NCBI GenBank assembly: GCA_032615215.1
Contig: CP128433.1
Location: 558,001 to 622,000 of the forward strand
Length of the DNA stretch: 64,000 nt
Reading direction: 5' to 3'
Source of the DNA: Microbulbifer sp. MKSA007
Lineage (GTDB): Bacteria > Pseudomonadota > Gammaproteobacteria > Pseudomonadales > Cellvibrionaceae
Notes under the pieces: model-generated
Databases searched by the model: none
Seen by the model: the letters and a program-made list of their open reading frames with translations, nothing else
Told to the model about the DNA's origin: nothing
Shown here: in pieces, positions 18,626-28,526 of the stretch
Position numbering within the stretch: the stretch's first letter is position 1
Layout of the letters: each line of letters starts with the position of its first letter
Made by a program: the position numbers and the translations under genes

Positions 18626-18652
18626 TCGCTTGGAAATAGCGTAGTTTTTTCG

Positions 18653-19252
18653 CTACTCAATCTTTTCGGTTGCCTGGCCGGCGTTGTATCGGTAATGCCC
18701 GGTAATTTTAAAGGAAAACAACATATCTTCCAGCACGGGTCCAGCCCCGATATTGTGTGCGACCAAGTACCGGTTGGTTTTTTGAGAGCGTTTCGCAGTC
18801 ACAATACCGATATGCGGTAAATTACCGGGCAGCATCCAGGTAACGATGTCCCCCGGTAGATAATCCTCTGCCTTGTCACTTATTGAGAGTGATTGCCCTT
18901 TGCGAGTAAAAAAAGCCTGTAGATTGGGTACTCGCCGGTGATCAATATTTTTATCTGGCCTGGAAAGTCCCCATATGCGTTTAGACGGGTAGGCTTGAAA
19001 ATGGCCCGATATATCCTCGTGAACTTCTTTTTGCAAATCGATCCCCAGCTTCCTATATGATCGAATCACTACGTCGGTACAAACACCGGTATCAGCCGGC
19101 ACATCTCCATTTGGATAGGGGATAGACACATAAGCAGGATCGTAGCGTACCTTATGATAGGTTCGCTCCAGAGCAGCTTCGGCCAAAGTTATATTTTGTG
19201 CATAACTGGCGGCAGAAATCAGGGTACCCAAAAATAGAAATATTCGTTTCAC
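18653..19252 (-). CDS. DUF1287 family exported protein
   Basis: 199 residues with signal peptide MKRIFLFLGTLISAASYAQ. The DUF1287 signatures are clear: DTGVCTDVVIRSYRKLGIDLQKEVHEDI, YPSKRIWGLSRPDKNIDHRRVPNLQAFF, and GDIVTWMLPGNLPHIGIV. The fold resembles NlpC/P60 cysteine amidases, and the conserved Cys (GVCTD) and His (PHIGIV) could be catalytic, but activity is not established. Periplasmic. Convergent with the AraC gene. Confidence 0.85.
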   Translation of the reverse strand: MKRIFLFLGTLISAASYAQNITLAEAALERTYHKVRYDPAYVSIPYPNGDVPADTGVCTDVVIRSYRKLGIDLQKEVHEDISGHFQAYPSKRIWGLSRPDKNIDHRRVPNLQAFFTRKGQSLSISDKAEDYLPGDIVTWMLPGNLPHIGIVTAKRSQKTNRYLVAHNIGAGPVLEDMLFSFKITGHYRYNAGQATEKIE

Positions 19253-19299
19253 TAGGGCTCCAGTTTTTTTGAGTCTGGGCTGAAATCCTATACTATCGT

Positions 19300-20049
19300 T
19301 TATTTACCCTGCAACACATCAATAACTATTTTACCTTTGGCTCTTCCCTTATTTGGGTAGTCGAGTGCGGCTTGAGTTTCATGTATGGGGTAGACCCGAT
19401 CAATAACCGGTTTCAAAAATCTTTTCTCAAGTAATGAGGCAAGTTCTGCGAGAGTAGTGCCACTTGGCCATGAATAGACTAGTTGGAGGCGCTGCCTCAT
19501 CTTTTCAATTAAGGTATCTGACCCTTTAGCTTTGACGGAGACTGATACTAATAGACCATGTTTGTTAAGAACTTTGGCAGACCTTTCTAATACTTCTCCG
19601 CCTAAAGAGTCGAGTACAAGGTCATAATCCTTGAGTAATTCCTCAAATTTTTCGGTTTTATAATTGATAACAGTGTCGGCACCGAGTCGTTTGACTAATG
19701 TAAAGTTGGCATCACTGGTGGTTGTGGCTACGAAGGCGCCAATATATTTGGCTATTTGTATAGCGATAGTACCGACTCCGCCGGAGCCGGCGTGGATAAG
19801 AACTCTTTGCCCTTTCTGTAATTTTCCCACTTCAATGAGATATTGCCAGGCTCTTAAACCCACGAGAGGGAAAGCGGCACACTCATTGTTGGAAAGATTG
19901 CAGGGGCGGATAGCTGCGTCCATTGCTTTGATTGAAGTGTATTCGGCAATCGTACCCGTTTGATTTGTATCGGGGCGTGCAAATATCAGATCGCCAATTT
20001 TAAAATTTCTGACAGCGCTGCCATAAGACCTGATAATAGCGGCTTGCAT
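19300..20049 (-). CDS. Zinc-independent MDR/quinone oxidoreductase with an in-frame internal deletion
   Basis: NAD(P)H-dependent medium-chain oxidoreductase family, but only 249 residues where about 330 are usual. The first 11 residues (MQAAIIRSYGS) are the normal N-terminus, and the next (AVRNFKIGDLIFARPDT) normally lie near residue 75-80. About 65-70 residues of the GroES-like domain, which shapes the substrate pocket, are missing, yet the frame is kept. The Rossmann domain is intact (VLIHAGSGGVGTIAIQIAK). Probably folds poorly or has altered activity; could be a decaying gene. Relatives are quinone/enone reductases. Confidence 0.75.
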   Translation of the reverse strand: MQAAIIRSYGSAVRNFKIGDLIFARPDTNQTGTIAEYTSIKAMDAAIRPCNLSNNECAAFPLVGLRAWQYLIEVGKLQKGQRVLIHAGSGGVGTIAIQIAKYIGAFVATTTSDANFTLVKRLGADTVINYKTEKFEELLKDYDLVLDSLGGEVLERSAKVLNKHGLLVSVSVKAKGSDTLIEKMRQRLQLVYSWPSGTTLAELASLLEKRFLKPVIDRVYPIHETQAALDYPNKGRAKGKIVIDVLQGK

Positions 20050-20135
20050 ATTTCACAGCTCTAAAATTAGAGGATTGATAGCTTTAGTGTGTTGAAAGAC
20101 TTGCTAGTTTAGTAACTGTAAAAAAATAACGATTG

Positions 20136-20158
20136 AAAAAAGGGCCCGAAGGCCCCTT
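20136..20158 (-). terminator. Rho-independent terminator after the DUF6515-like gene
   Basis: On the minus strand AAGGGGCC, loop TTCG, GGCCCTT then T's: an 8-bp stem with a stable TTCG tetraloop and a T-run, 26 bases after the stop of the gene at 20184-20570. Confidence 0.8.
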
Positions 20159-20183
20159 GTAGCAGTAAATATAGCCACAATGG

Positions 20184-20570
20184 CTAGCGCAAGTTACTGA
20201 TACAGCGGTTATATTCGCGAATATAAATCTTACCACCTACTGCAGGGTTAGCATTTGCCATATCTGCAGCGGCATTCATACAGCCTTCTACCTGGTCTCT
20301 AGTCAGACCCCAAGTTTGGGGGCGAGGTTGTGAGCCGCGGATATACATATCCCGGGGATTCTCATAACTACGAATAGAGGTGGGGGGCTGTACTCTGTAG
20401 AAATAACGGCCCTGCTCATTAAAGGCATAGAAAGTATTACCACTTTGATAATAAGTCTTGCCGAGAATCTGCACGGGTTCAGCGTTGGATGGGAGGCGCG
20501 TCATGCGGTCATCTGCATAACTGAAACCTGCGAGAGAACACAAGAGCACCATTGAAACAAGATATCGCAT
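20184..20570 (-). CDS. Exported DUF6515-like protein
   Basis: 128 residues. Signal peptide MRYLVSMVLLCSLAGFSYA. The mature protein begins with LPSNAEPVQILGKTYYQSGNTFYAFNEQGRYFYRVQPP, a short beta-rich module that recurs in the gene at 55783-56367 (LPPGAEPIEVNNQTVFYKNGYFYRKGSDAYTRIEPP). The C-terminus has two cysteines (EGCMNAAADM and EYNRCISNLR). Start ATG 20570 follows GGAGAAGGAGAAG. Function unknown. Confidence 0.65.
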   Translation of the reverse strand: MRYLVSMVLLCSLAGFSYADDRMTRLPSNAEPVQILGKTYYQSGNTFYAFNEQGRYFYRVQPPTSIRSYENPRDMYIRGSQPRPQTWGLTRDQVEGCMNAAADMANANPAVGGKIYIREYNRCISNLR

Positions 20571-21253
20571 AACGTCTTCTCCTTCTCCTAGTTTGGCCAC
20601 AAGTCTACTCAAACTGGGGGAGTGTCCCAACGTGCGGTAATGGAAGTTTCGGTTGTTGTAAAGGTATGTTTTAAGATCCGATCGAGATAACGGTTATGAA
20701 TTCAATAATTATTTTTTACATGAATAGGTAGAAATCAAAACAATTTCCTAGATAGCGGTTTTCTTATAGTAATCAGGACCTTTATTTTGTTGAGGTATTT
20801 GTAAGAAAGCTAAATCGTGGAGATAAGAATCTGGATTAGATTGAAATACAAGAAAAATAGATTGTTACCTACCATTTAAAATGGCTCTGATTAAGGGAAA
20901 GTTAAAGGGTGGTTTAAAAAATTACATTGTTGTTTAAAGCTGTCATCGAGCCATAAAATTACTCAGGCGTGCCACAGGAGATAAAGAGACTTGTGAGCTG
21001 ATCTCTAGCGATAATGGTCAATTTCAATTTATGGCTGCTCACAAAGCCCTTTTCTTAGGCTTGATCAGAGCTTTTGAAATATTAGATTTACTAATTTACA
21101 AGCCGAGATTCTGCTCTTTAGAAATGGGTCGTAGGTCCTTATGCCGTGGTTGATGAATGTTCAGCACTCGTACTAAGTAACGAGGCTCTTGTCGCACTAA
21201 TAGCCTCATAATCTGATACCATCGGCGCAAACCCCTTCGCTAGATGATTTTTT
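20571..21253. other. Long AT-rich intergenic region
   Basis: About 680 bases between divergent genes. No open frame with a convincing start, ribosome site or family match; no tRNA or hairpin of note. It may carry promoters for both neighbours or be the remnant of a lost gene. Confidence 0.5.
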
Positions 21254-22497
21254 ATGAAACTACTGCGTTCACTTCTATTTATTGTGCTTGCCCTAATGGT
21301 GATATCTGCCCTGGCTGCGCCGGGTTTTATCGGCCCCAAAGTAGAGGAAATTTGGAAGCAGCAGTTGGGCCGCTTGCAGGGGGGAATTCCACGGGTTACG
21401 AACGCGGATGGTTTGGTGCTGAAACCAATACTGAGGTGGCATTGCCGGATGGCACTACCCAGCTCAATACAGAGATCCATCACGGGCCGGTGTTGCTTAC
21501 CTCTAAGGGGCCGCGCCTGGGTGTGGTTTATACCGAGACCCGGCTGGAGCTGGATCAACTACAGCCTGAATTGCGCGCTCAATTGGAGTCCATTTATGGC
21601 GCTTTACAGGCGAGTCCGGTAGTTCTGGAAACCCTGGTTACCGCCGACAACCGGGTGCTGAATACCCTGCGCTTAGACCCTTTCAAAAATACCGGCCCAC
21701 TCGGAGAGTTGGAGTTTGACGGTGGGGAGATTGCCGTATCTACGGATTACAGCGGTGCTGTGCTGAACGGTGTCGTGGAGCTGGGAAGCTTGCGCCATAT
21801 TCGCGAAGGTATCGAAGTACTGTTTACCGAGCCCCTTGAAGGCGAGTTTGAATATATGCCCGGCGAGGGCGGTAATGCGGAGCTGCGCTTGTCGTTGCTG
21901 AGGGCAGAATCAGATTCCGGGCCGGTTCAATTGCGCGATGTTACCCTAGGTCTGACCTTGGAAGAATTGGCGGCTCAGACCCTGAAAATTATCAGTGACC
22001 TGAAGCTCCCCACCGTGGACTCGGCAACACCGATTACCTCTGTGCGCCAGCAGATGACTTTGCCGAGAATTAAGACTGCGGATCTGGGGCACTACCTGCG
22101 CGTATTGTTGCCGGCCCCTGAGCGGAATTGGGCCCGTGAAATGAGCCGCCCGCTGCGCCTGGAGCAACAGCTGGCGATTCAATCTCGCAATGGCCCGGTG
22201 TTAGTAGATGCTGATATCGATTGGCGGGGTATGCGCAAATCCTCCCGCCGAGGTGCCAGTGAGATCGATCAGTGGCTCAAACCGCTGGTAGGTAGTATGA
22301 CCGTTAGCGCTGCAGAGCAGGCGCTCTTGCAGTCCCCCCTGGTAGGTCAGGCAATGCTTCTGCGAGATTATGGCCTGCTGATCGAAGACAAGGGTGAGCT
22401 GCAAATGTATCTCAAGGTCAACCGCGGCCAGTTGGAGGTGAATGGAGAGCAGTTGCCGGCAGACCTGTTCGTGATGGCACTTACCGGCAGATTCTGA
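21254..22497 (+). CDS. DUF945 (YdgA-like) family protein, split by an apparent frameshift
   Basis: YdgA-type envelope protein. The N-terminus (MKLLRSLLFIVLALMVISALAAPGFIGPKVEEIWKQQLGRLQ) is a signal/anchor helix in one frame. From residue ~45 the family's YERGWFGAETNTEV motif continues in another frame to 22497. One extra G in the G6 run at 21379-21384 joins them (RLQGGNSTGYERGWFG) into about 414 residues, matching family length. The rest contains HHGPVLL, also typical of DUF945. Periplasmic, role unknown. Confidence 0.78.
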
Positions 22498-22506
22498 TTG
22501 CTTGGG

Positions 22507-22533
22507 GGCCTGCTGTTGTGAAAAAAGCAGGCC
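22507..22533. terminator. Stem-loop between convergent DUF945 and ppc genes
   Basis: GGCCTGCT (22507-22514) pairs with AGCAGGCC (22526-22533). Placed between two convergent stops, so it could serve both; T-runs are weak. Confidence 0.5.
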
Positions 22534-22568
22534 TCAAATCCCAGTATCATCACAGCTGCCGTGGTCTT

Positions 22569-25232
22569 TTAACCCGTATTGCGCATGCCCGCTGCAATCC
22601 CTGCGATAGTGACCATCAGCGCACTTTCCAGTACCGCATCACTTTCCCGTTCGCGCAAACGTGCCATCAGCTCGGCCTGCAATAGGTGCAAAGGGTCAGT
22701 GTAGGGATCGCGCACGCGGATGGACCAGCGCATTACGGGATTGTTATCCAACAAGCTCTCCCGCCCGGTAAGCTGTTTTAGGGCCTCTACGGTGTGAGCC
22801 AGTCGCTCTCTCAAACTGACACCCAGTTGGATTAGGTCTGCATCCTGGGTGAGTCGTTCTTCGTACCAGGAGGCAACGCGGGGATCGGCCTTGGCCAGTA
22901 CCATTTCTAGCATATCCACAACGCCTTGGAAAAAGGGCCATTGGCGGCTCATATCCCGCAAGATATCAGTTTCATCTGCGTGCTTGAGGGCATTCTCCAA
23001 GGCGGCGCCAGTGCCCAGCCAGGCCGGTAACATCAGTCGTATCTGGGTCCAGGCAAACACCCACGGAATCGCCCGCAGTGATTCGACACCGCCACCGGGT
23101 TTACGCCTTGCCGGGCGACTGCCCAGGGCCAGGCGGCTCAGCTCGGTTTCCGGGGTGACAGTGCGCAAGTAAGCCACCAGGGCTGGGTCATCCTGCACGA
23201 CTTCCCGATAGTTGCCGACGGAGACTTCCGTGAGCCGGTCCATCTCCGCGCGCCACTCCGAACGCGGCTCTGCCGGGGGCATCAGTGTCGCCTCCAGAGT
23301 TGCGGCGACATACTGCTCCAGGTTGTAGGCGGCTACAGAGGGACGGCCGTATTTGAAGCGAATCATTTCTCCCTGTTCGGTAACGCGAATACGTCCGGCT
23401 ATTGATCCCGGTGGTTGCGACAGCAGGGCCATACGAGTAGGAGAGCCGCCCCGGGATATGGAGCCGCCACGGCCGTGAAACAGAGTTAGGGGGATACCGT
23501 GGTTGCGGAATATTCCGGTGAGAGCTTCCTGTGTGCGGTACTGGGCCCAGGCGGCGCCCAGGAAGCCGGCGTCCTTGGCGGAGTCCGAGTAGCCGATCAT
23601 CACTTCCTGGCCATCGAGCACACGCTGCTTGTAGAGGGGGATATTCAGCAGGGTACTCATAGTGGTAGCTGCACCATCGAGATCGTCGAGAGTTTCAAAC
23701 AGGGGAACCACTCGCATTGGCACCTGCACCCCGGCAATTTTTTGCAGCAGCATTACAGCGAGAACATCGGAAGGTGTGGTCGCCATTGAGATAACGTAGG
23801 CACCTAATCCCTCGGGACCCTGTTCGGCAATGACCTTGCAGGTCTGTAAGACTTCACTTACCTCTTCGCCACAGAAATCACTGCGGTAAAAGCTCTCGTC
23901 CACCAGTGGGCGGCGGCTGTCCAGCTCGGACACCAGGAACTCCTGTTTCTCCTCTTCACTCCAACTGCTGTAATTGCCCATACCCAGATAGCGGGTAATG
24001 GCATCCAGAGTGTCAGCGTGGCGGGTGGATTCCTGTCGTATATCCAAGCGCAATAAAGTGATGCCGAAGCAGTTGAGTCGCCTCAGGGTATCTTTAAGTT
24101 GGCCATCGGCGATGGCTGAGAGGCCCACATCGCGCAGGGAGCGGTCGATCAGGCGCAGCTCGTCGGCCAGCTGCTCGCTGCTGGTAAACGCGAGGCCGGA
24201 AGGCTCTGCACGTCGACCAATGCGGGCCTCCATTTTTTCCCGGGTTATTTTGAGACGGTCGCGAACCTGGCGCAGCACCAGGCGATAGGGCTCGTGGCTG
24301 GGGCCAGTGCGCTGTAAAAGTTCTTCGCTGGCGCGATGCATGGACAAGTCTGCGAGCAGGTTTTCCACATCGCGCAGATAGAGGTCGGCGGCCATCCAGC
24401 GGGCTAGGTGCAGGACTTCCCGGGTGACGCTGGCGGTGACATTGGGGTTACCGTCCCGATCTCCCCCCATCCAAGAGGCAAAGTGGATGGGAACCCAGTC
24501 AACCGGCAGAGGGGGAAGCTTGGCCAGGGCCAATTCACTGTCTATTTCCCGCATACTCCTCGGAACTGCCTGCCACAGGGATTGTTCGATGGTGGCAAAG
24601 CCCCACCTGGCTTCATCAACTGGGGTGGGCCTGGAGCGGCGGATCTCGTCGGTGCTCCAGGCGGAAAGAATCTGCTCTTGAAGGTGGCGACGTAAATCCT
24701 GGGATTCTTCTGGGGTCAGGTCGGGCCTGTCCAGTGTGTTGAGTAGGTCTGCAACTCGATCGTATTTGCGAATTAGGGTACGGCGTGTCACTTCGGTGGG
24801 ATGAGCGGTTAGGACCAGTTCTACGGATAACTCTTTAAGTGTCCCGTGGATTTCCTCGGGAGACTTACCCGCTTTGCTTAGCTCTGCCAGTACCTGTCGC
24901 AGGCCGCGGTCTGTATCGGGATCTCCGGGAAAGCGCTGGTGCTGGCGGTGCAGTCTCTCGCGATGGCGCTGTTCGGCAATATTGGCAAGGTTTAGAAACT
25001 GGCTGAATGCCCGGGCAACTTCCAATAGGGTCGCATCATCCAGGGGGTCGAGTAGCTCTCGCAAGTGATCGGCCTGCATCGCCCCTTTGCTGCGGCTTTC
25101 AACGGCCGCCTGACGAATATTCTCAACGGTATCAAATAGTGGCTCGCCAACTTGGTTTCGCAATACTGCGCCGAGCTCTTCACCTAGCAGGCGTACATCT
25201 TCCCGCAAGGGGGCATTCTGGTCCTGGTTCAC
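22569..25232 (-). CDS. ppc: Phosphoenolpyruvate carboxylase
   Basis: Carboxylates PEP to oxaloacetate, replenishing the TCA cycle. 887 residues, the bacterial length. VLTAHPTEVTRRTL carries the catalytic histidine (about H144), GYSDSAKDAGFLGA the catalytic lysine region, FHGRGGSISRGG the flexible GRGGS loop, and the C-terminus ends MRNTG as in the family. I chose GTG 25232 because GGGAGAA lies about 10 bases upstream; an in-frame ATG at 25283 adds 17 residues with no family likeness. Probably controlled by acetyl-CoA and aspartate, as in other Ppc enzymes. Confidence 0.95.
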   Translation of the reverse strand: MNQDQNAPLREDVRLLGEELGAVLRNQVGEPLFDTVENIRQAAVESRSKGAMQADHLRELLDPLDDATLLEVARAFSQFLNLANIAEQRHRERLHRQHQRFPGDPDTDRGLRQVLAELSKAGKSPEEIHGTLKELSVELVLTAHPTEVTRRTLIRKYDRVADLLNTLDRPDLTPEESQDLRRHLQEQILSAWSTDEIRRSRPTPVDEARWGFATIEQSLWQAVPRSMREIDSELALAKLPPLPVDWVPIHFASWMGGDRDGNPNVTASVTREVLHLARWMAADLYLRDVENLLADLSMHRASEELLQRTGPSHEPYRLVLRQVRDRLKITREKMEARIGRRAEPSGLAFTSSEQLADELRLIDRSLRDVGLSAIADGQLKDTLRRLNCFGITLLRLDIRQESTRHADTLDAITRYLGMGNYSSWSEEEKQEFLVSELDSRRPLVDESFYRSDFCGEEVSEVLQTCKVIAEQGPEGLGAYVISMATTPSDVLAVMLLQKIAGVQVPMRVVPLFETLDDLDGAATTMSTLLNIPLYKQRVLDGQEVMIGYSDSAKDAGFLGAAWAQYRTQEALTGIFRNHGIPLTLFHGRGGSISRGGSPTRMALLSQPPGSIAGRIRVTEQGEMIRFKYGRPSVAAYNLEQYVAATLEATLMPPAEPRSEWRAEMDRLTEVSVGNYREVVQDDPALVAYLRTVTPETELSRLALGSRPARRKPGGGVESLRAIPWVFAWTQIRLMLPAWLGTGAALENALKHADETDILRDMSRQWPFFQGVVDMLEMVLAKADPRVASWYEERLTQDADLIQLGVSLRERLAHTVEALKQLTGRESLLDNNPVMRWSIRVRDPYTDPLHLLQAELMARLRERESDAVLESALMVTIAGIAAGMRNTG

Positions 25233-25514
25233 GAATCTATTTCTCCCTGTTAACAACGCGGTGAAAGTCAATCGGATAGGCATATTCGCACACTTTGTGA
25301 TGAAGCATGCAATGTTGCAGCTGCAACTTCTGGCGAATAAGGGCTTGAGAAAGTAAATGAGGAAAAGTTGGTACAGCCTTTTGGCTAGTCAATCTGCTTT
25401 TGTCTTTTACGAGGTGTGAAAGTCGGTAATTTCAGTCAGGGAATCTTGGATTCATTTCTTACTGAGAAGTAGATGGGTCCAAGATACTGGGCCCATCTAA
25501 TAGAATATTTGCCA

Positions 25515-25868
25515 TTAATAAGCTGGGCGCCGGTCAACAAGTGTCAGCCAGCCGCGAATAACCCGATAGATTACCCATACCCAGTTAATTGCCAGAATCA
25601 GGTAGCCCAGCCCCAGTACCCAAATGGTTAGGGAGCCAACAATGGTCCACAGCAGCCAAAACCAGAAGGTGCGAATCTGCCAGCGGAAATGGGACTCGGC
25701 CAGGGTGCCGCGAACATCGCTGCGCTTAAAGTAGTTGATTAATACCCCGATAAAAAATGGTACTGCGGTAAATAAGCTGATCGCCTGGATCAGGTAAACC
25801 ATGATGGCCAGGTCGCGCCCACTTTGTTCTCGGGCTTCCTGACTGCGTTCGGGATACTGCTCTGACAT
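25515..25868 (-). CDS. DUF4870-type small membrane protein
   Basis: 117 residues. After a polar N-terminus come three hydrophobic segments (about 20-43, 66-84, 85-105). YFKRSDVRGTLAESHFRWQIRTFWFWLLW is typical of the DUF4870/YidH-like group, with its conserved S-HFRWQIRTFW motif. Inner membrane; no known function. Confidence 0.8.
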   Translation of the reverse strand: MSEQYPERSQEAREQSGRDLAIMVYLIQAISLFTAVPFFIGVLINYFKRSDVRGTLAESHFRWQIRTFWFWLLWTIVGSLTIWVLGLGYLILAINWVWVIYRVIRGWLTLVDRRPAY

Positions 25869-26036
25869 AACTTGTTCTCTCTACTATTCACTCCAATATA
25901 GTGTGGTGCAAATAGTGCATTTCAACTTAGCTGCGCTGGGATGTGTTATTTGCGCGGTGGATTGCAGACGCCTTTTCCGCCCCATTATTTCCCAGTAAGA
26001 GTACTGTGGCTCGAAATCGGAGCACAGTAGGGTAGT

Positions 26037-27410
26037 CTATTTTAATGCCCACTCAGTGTGAACATTGCGCTCGCGCCAGGCCTTTAGCTGGCGCACAGAT
26101 TCGCGCATAAGCTGTAAAAGCTCTGTGCGCTGTTGGCGACAATGTTCTCTTTCACTATCGATAGAGAGGTTTGCGGCCAGGGTACGCAAGCGAGAAGCTA
26201 TTGTTTCGAGGCCGACCTCAATAGCTGAGCGAGCCAGTCTTTGTGCCTGCTGTTCTGCATCAAGCCAGTGGCGTCCAGTAATAGCGCTGGTTAATGACGT
26301 TATTTGTTTTGGCAGGGTAGCGGTGCGCTCGCTGAGTAATTCGGCAAACGTATGGTGGTCCAATGTATCCCGCAGGCGAAATAGGGTATTGGTATTCAGC
26401 AGTCGAGTGGGCTTTGCTCCCTGGGGGCCTGCAATGCCCTGGCTTCGGCGAACAGCCCAGCTCAATAATTGCATCAGCTGTCGGTCGCCGATCGGGTGGG
26501 TCAATACCCCGGTAAAGCCTCTGGCCTGGTAGCGCTCCTTATCGCCAGAGCTGGCATTTTGTAAAAGGGCAAAAATAGGTAGTTCAGCACCTCTCTCCCT
26601 GCGGATTTCCCGCACTGCTTCAACGCCATCCATCAACGGAAGATGGGTATCTGCCAAAATAAGATCGAAGTTTTTTTGCAGTGCAGCGCTGCTACCATCG
26701 ATCCCATTGCACTCCCGCTGTACGTTATGGCCCATGGTTTCCAGGGTGGGTTGAAGGGAGTCATGCTTACTGTTTTCAACGAGTAAAACAGAGAGCTGTT
26801 TGCCGGGCGCACGATGGCTTTCAGTGGGGAGTTTTAATTCTACTGTCTCAACATTACCGCACTGATGTAAGTTCTCCAGGGATTTAAGGGCGCTGTTTAA
26901 TTGTCTTTTCCCGATTTCTACCAGGGCGCGCGTATTGTTGTCTTCGCTGCGAGCTAATAAATTCAAAGTGCCGAGAAGTGTATCCAGCGGATGCTGTAAA
27001 TGGTGCCGGGTTATGGTGAGGAGATCAGATTTCTCCTGGCGCAATTGTTCCAGCTCACTGAGAGCATCAGCAAGTTGTTTTTCCAGTGCGATAAATTCGC
27101 TGTTACGACTGTGTACCTGTTGGAAAAGATTGCTATTTTCCTTGCTCAAATTTTTAAGCCGGGCATTGGTATCGAGGGTTAATTGGCGTAATTTAACTTG
27201 CCTATTTATTGCAAACGCACAAATTAGCAGTAGAAGCACAGCAGGTATTCCCATCCAAAAGAGCGGGACCTGACTTTTTAGTGTGGTAATAACATCGGCC
27301 TGTGCAGTACTCGATAAAAATACCGAACCCGAGACCAATAGGCCGAGGCATATGGCACGCAAGAATACGCGACGAGAGGGAATTCCCCCAGACAAAGTGG
27401 TTTCTATCAT
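26037..27410 (-). CDS. Degenerate hybrid sensor-kinase-like protein (pseudo-receiver and pseudo-HPt, no ATPase)
   Basis: 457 residues with the outline of a BarA-type hybrid kinase in which every catalytic module is missing or damaged. A signal-like N-terminus and a transmembrane segment (about 51-69) lead into a coiled coil (75-130), then a HisKA-like helix TITRHHLQHPLDTLL. No HATPase domain follows. The receiver (about 205-315) keeps D254 (LILADTHLPLMDG), but the conserved Thr and Lys are replaced (IFALLQNA, THPI) and the acidic pocket is reduced to VEN. A C-terminal HPt-like bundle (from about 340) has AQRLARS where AHRLKGS is expected, so the phospho-histidine is Gln. It probably works as a scaffold or inhibitor, if at all. 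Start ATG 27410; TTG 27422 is also possible. Confidence 0.7.
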   Translation of the reverse strand: MIETTLSGGIPSRRVFLRAICLGLLVSGSVFLSSTAQADVITTLKSQVPLFWMGIPAVLLLLICAFAINRQVKLRQLTLDTNARLKNLSKENSNLFQQVHSRNSEFIALEKQLADALSELEQLRQEKSDLLTITRHHLQHPLDTLLGTLNLLARSEDNNTRALVEIGKRQLNSALKSLENLHQCGNVETVELKLPTESHRAPGKQLSVLLVENSKHDSLQPTLETMGHNVQRECNGIDGSSAALQKNFDLILADTHLPLMDGVEAVREIRRERGAELPIFALLQNASSGDKERYQARGFTGVLTHPIGDRQLMQLLSWAVRRSQGIAGPQGAKPTRLLNTNTLFRLRDTLDHHTFAELLSERTATLPKQITSLTSAITGRHWLDAEQQAQRLARSAIEVGLETIASRLRTLAANLSIDSEREHCRQQRTELLQLMRESVRQLKAWRERNVHTEWALK

Positions 27411-27784
27411 CCTTGTAACCAACGTTATTTAAATTGGACTAAATCCTGCAGTCCAAAAAGGTTTTAATACGACTTGTTGTAATGGATACCCAGGCACATC
27501 GGAGATTTTTGATACTGCAATAAGCCCGCTTTTGGTACAAGAAAAATTTTACTTCTGCTGTGGGGGCAGCAGAGGCGCTTCAGTGAACGTACCAATAGAG
27601 AAGTAGCCCGCCAGCCCCGTCTGCCCTGCCCTTGGATCGGGTAGCCGGGTTGTTGGCAGGGAGTTAATCTACAGATTGCATCTGATTACATAGAGGGATC
27701 TAGCAGCAATGTACTAGGTTGAATGGGTAGTTTAGCGACAGCTTCAGAACAAATTACGCCGGAGCTGTCGCGAGGAAATAGTAT
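27411..27784. other. Intergenic region upstream of the hybrid-kinase-like gene
   Basis: About 370 bases, no gene seen. It is upstream of the minus-strand kinase-like gene and downstream of the racemase gene. Confidence 0.45.
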
Positions 27785-28486
27785 TCAGGCAGCCTGGGGA
27801 ATGCGCTCTTGCAGCAATTGCAACATACGCTCTGAGGGAAGGAAAAGGCGAATGCCATCGCAGTGTGCGAGCAGTTCCCGATAAAAATAATCGAAATGGG
27901 TGCAGCCCAAAATCAGGATCTGTACGCCGCTTTTCACCAGTGCCGCGACCAAGTCATCAAGGGCATGTTGGCGAACAATCATTTCTGCGGCGAGGCCGTC
28001 CTCGATATCTTCCACAATTTGCAAGTTGCCAATACCGATGACTTTGGCGGTTGTATTGCGCTCGAGTATTTCCCGCTCGATATTGGCGCAGCTCTGGCAG
28101 TTGGCGGCCAGCAGTCCAAAGTTGCGATAGCGCTGGGTAAGCTCAGCGTAGACCTCGAGAGGGGATACCACCTCAATGGGGGAGGCAGCTTTTACCGCCG
28201 TCATATCCACAGCACCGGAAAGTGAGTTGCAATAGATCATGGCCGCTTCTGCACCGGCCTGGTACAGCTGCTCAATGGCTTCGATCAATTGTTGGGTAAG
28301 GGCGTCGCGCTCCAGCGCCTGCAATTGAGTCTGGGCCTGGGGAGAGGAAGATAGGGACAGGCCCACGCCACGAAGTTGGCGCGCGGCGAGGAAGTTCAAT
28401 CCGAAGCGGGTATCTGTGGGGGTGCCGGCGACCACGCCAACGGTCATGGAACTGTTTTCAATGGCGTTATCGGTCAACACAGTCAT
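27785..28486 (-). CDS. Aspartate/glutamate racemase family protein
   Basis: 233 residues, cofactor-independent two-cysteine racemase fold. Likely catalytic pair C86 (IYCNSLSG) and C195 (ILGCTHFDYF), one in each half. LGCTHF is the family signature. The sequence is too divergent from MurI for cell-wall glutamate racemase; aspartate or another amino acid is more likely. Start 28486 is preceded by GAGAGGAAC. Lies 40 bases after alaE in the same direction, so likely co-transcribed with an amino-acid exporter. Confidence 0.8.
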   Translation of the reverse strand: MTVLTDNAIENSSMTVGVVAGTPTDTRFGLNFLAARQLRGVGLSLSSSPQAQTQLQALERDALTQQLIEAIEQLYQAGAEAAMIYCNSLSGAVDMTAVKAASPIEVVSPLEVYAELTQRYRNFGLLAANCQSCANIEREILERNTTAKVIGIGNLQIVEDIEDGLAAEMIVRQHALDDLVAALVKSGVQILILGCTHFDYFYRELLAHCDGIRLFLPSERMLQLLQERIPQAA

Positions 28487-28526
28487 GTTCCTCTCTCGTA
28501 ATGCCTAATCGAGTATCGGTGACCCC

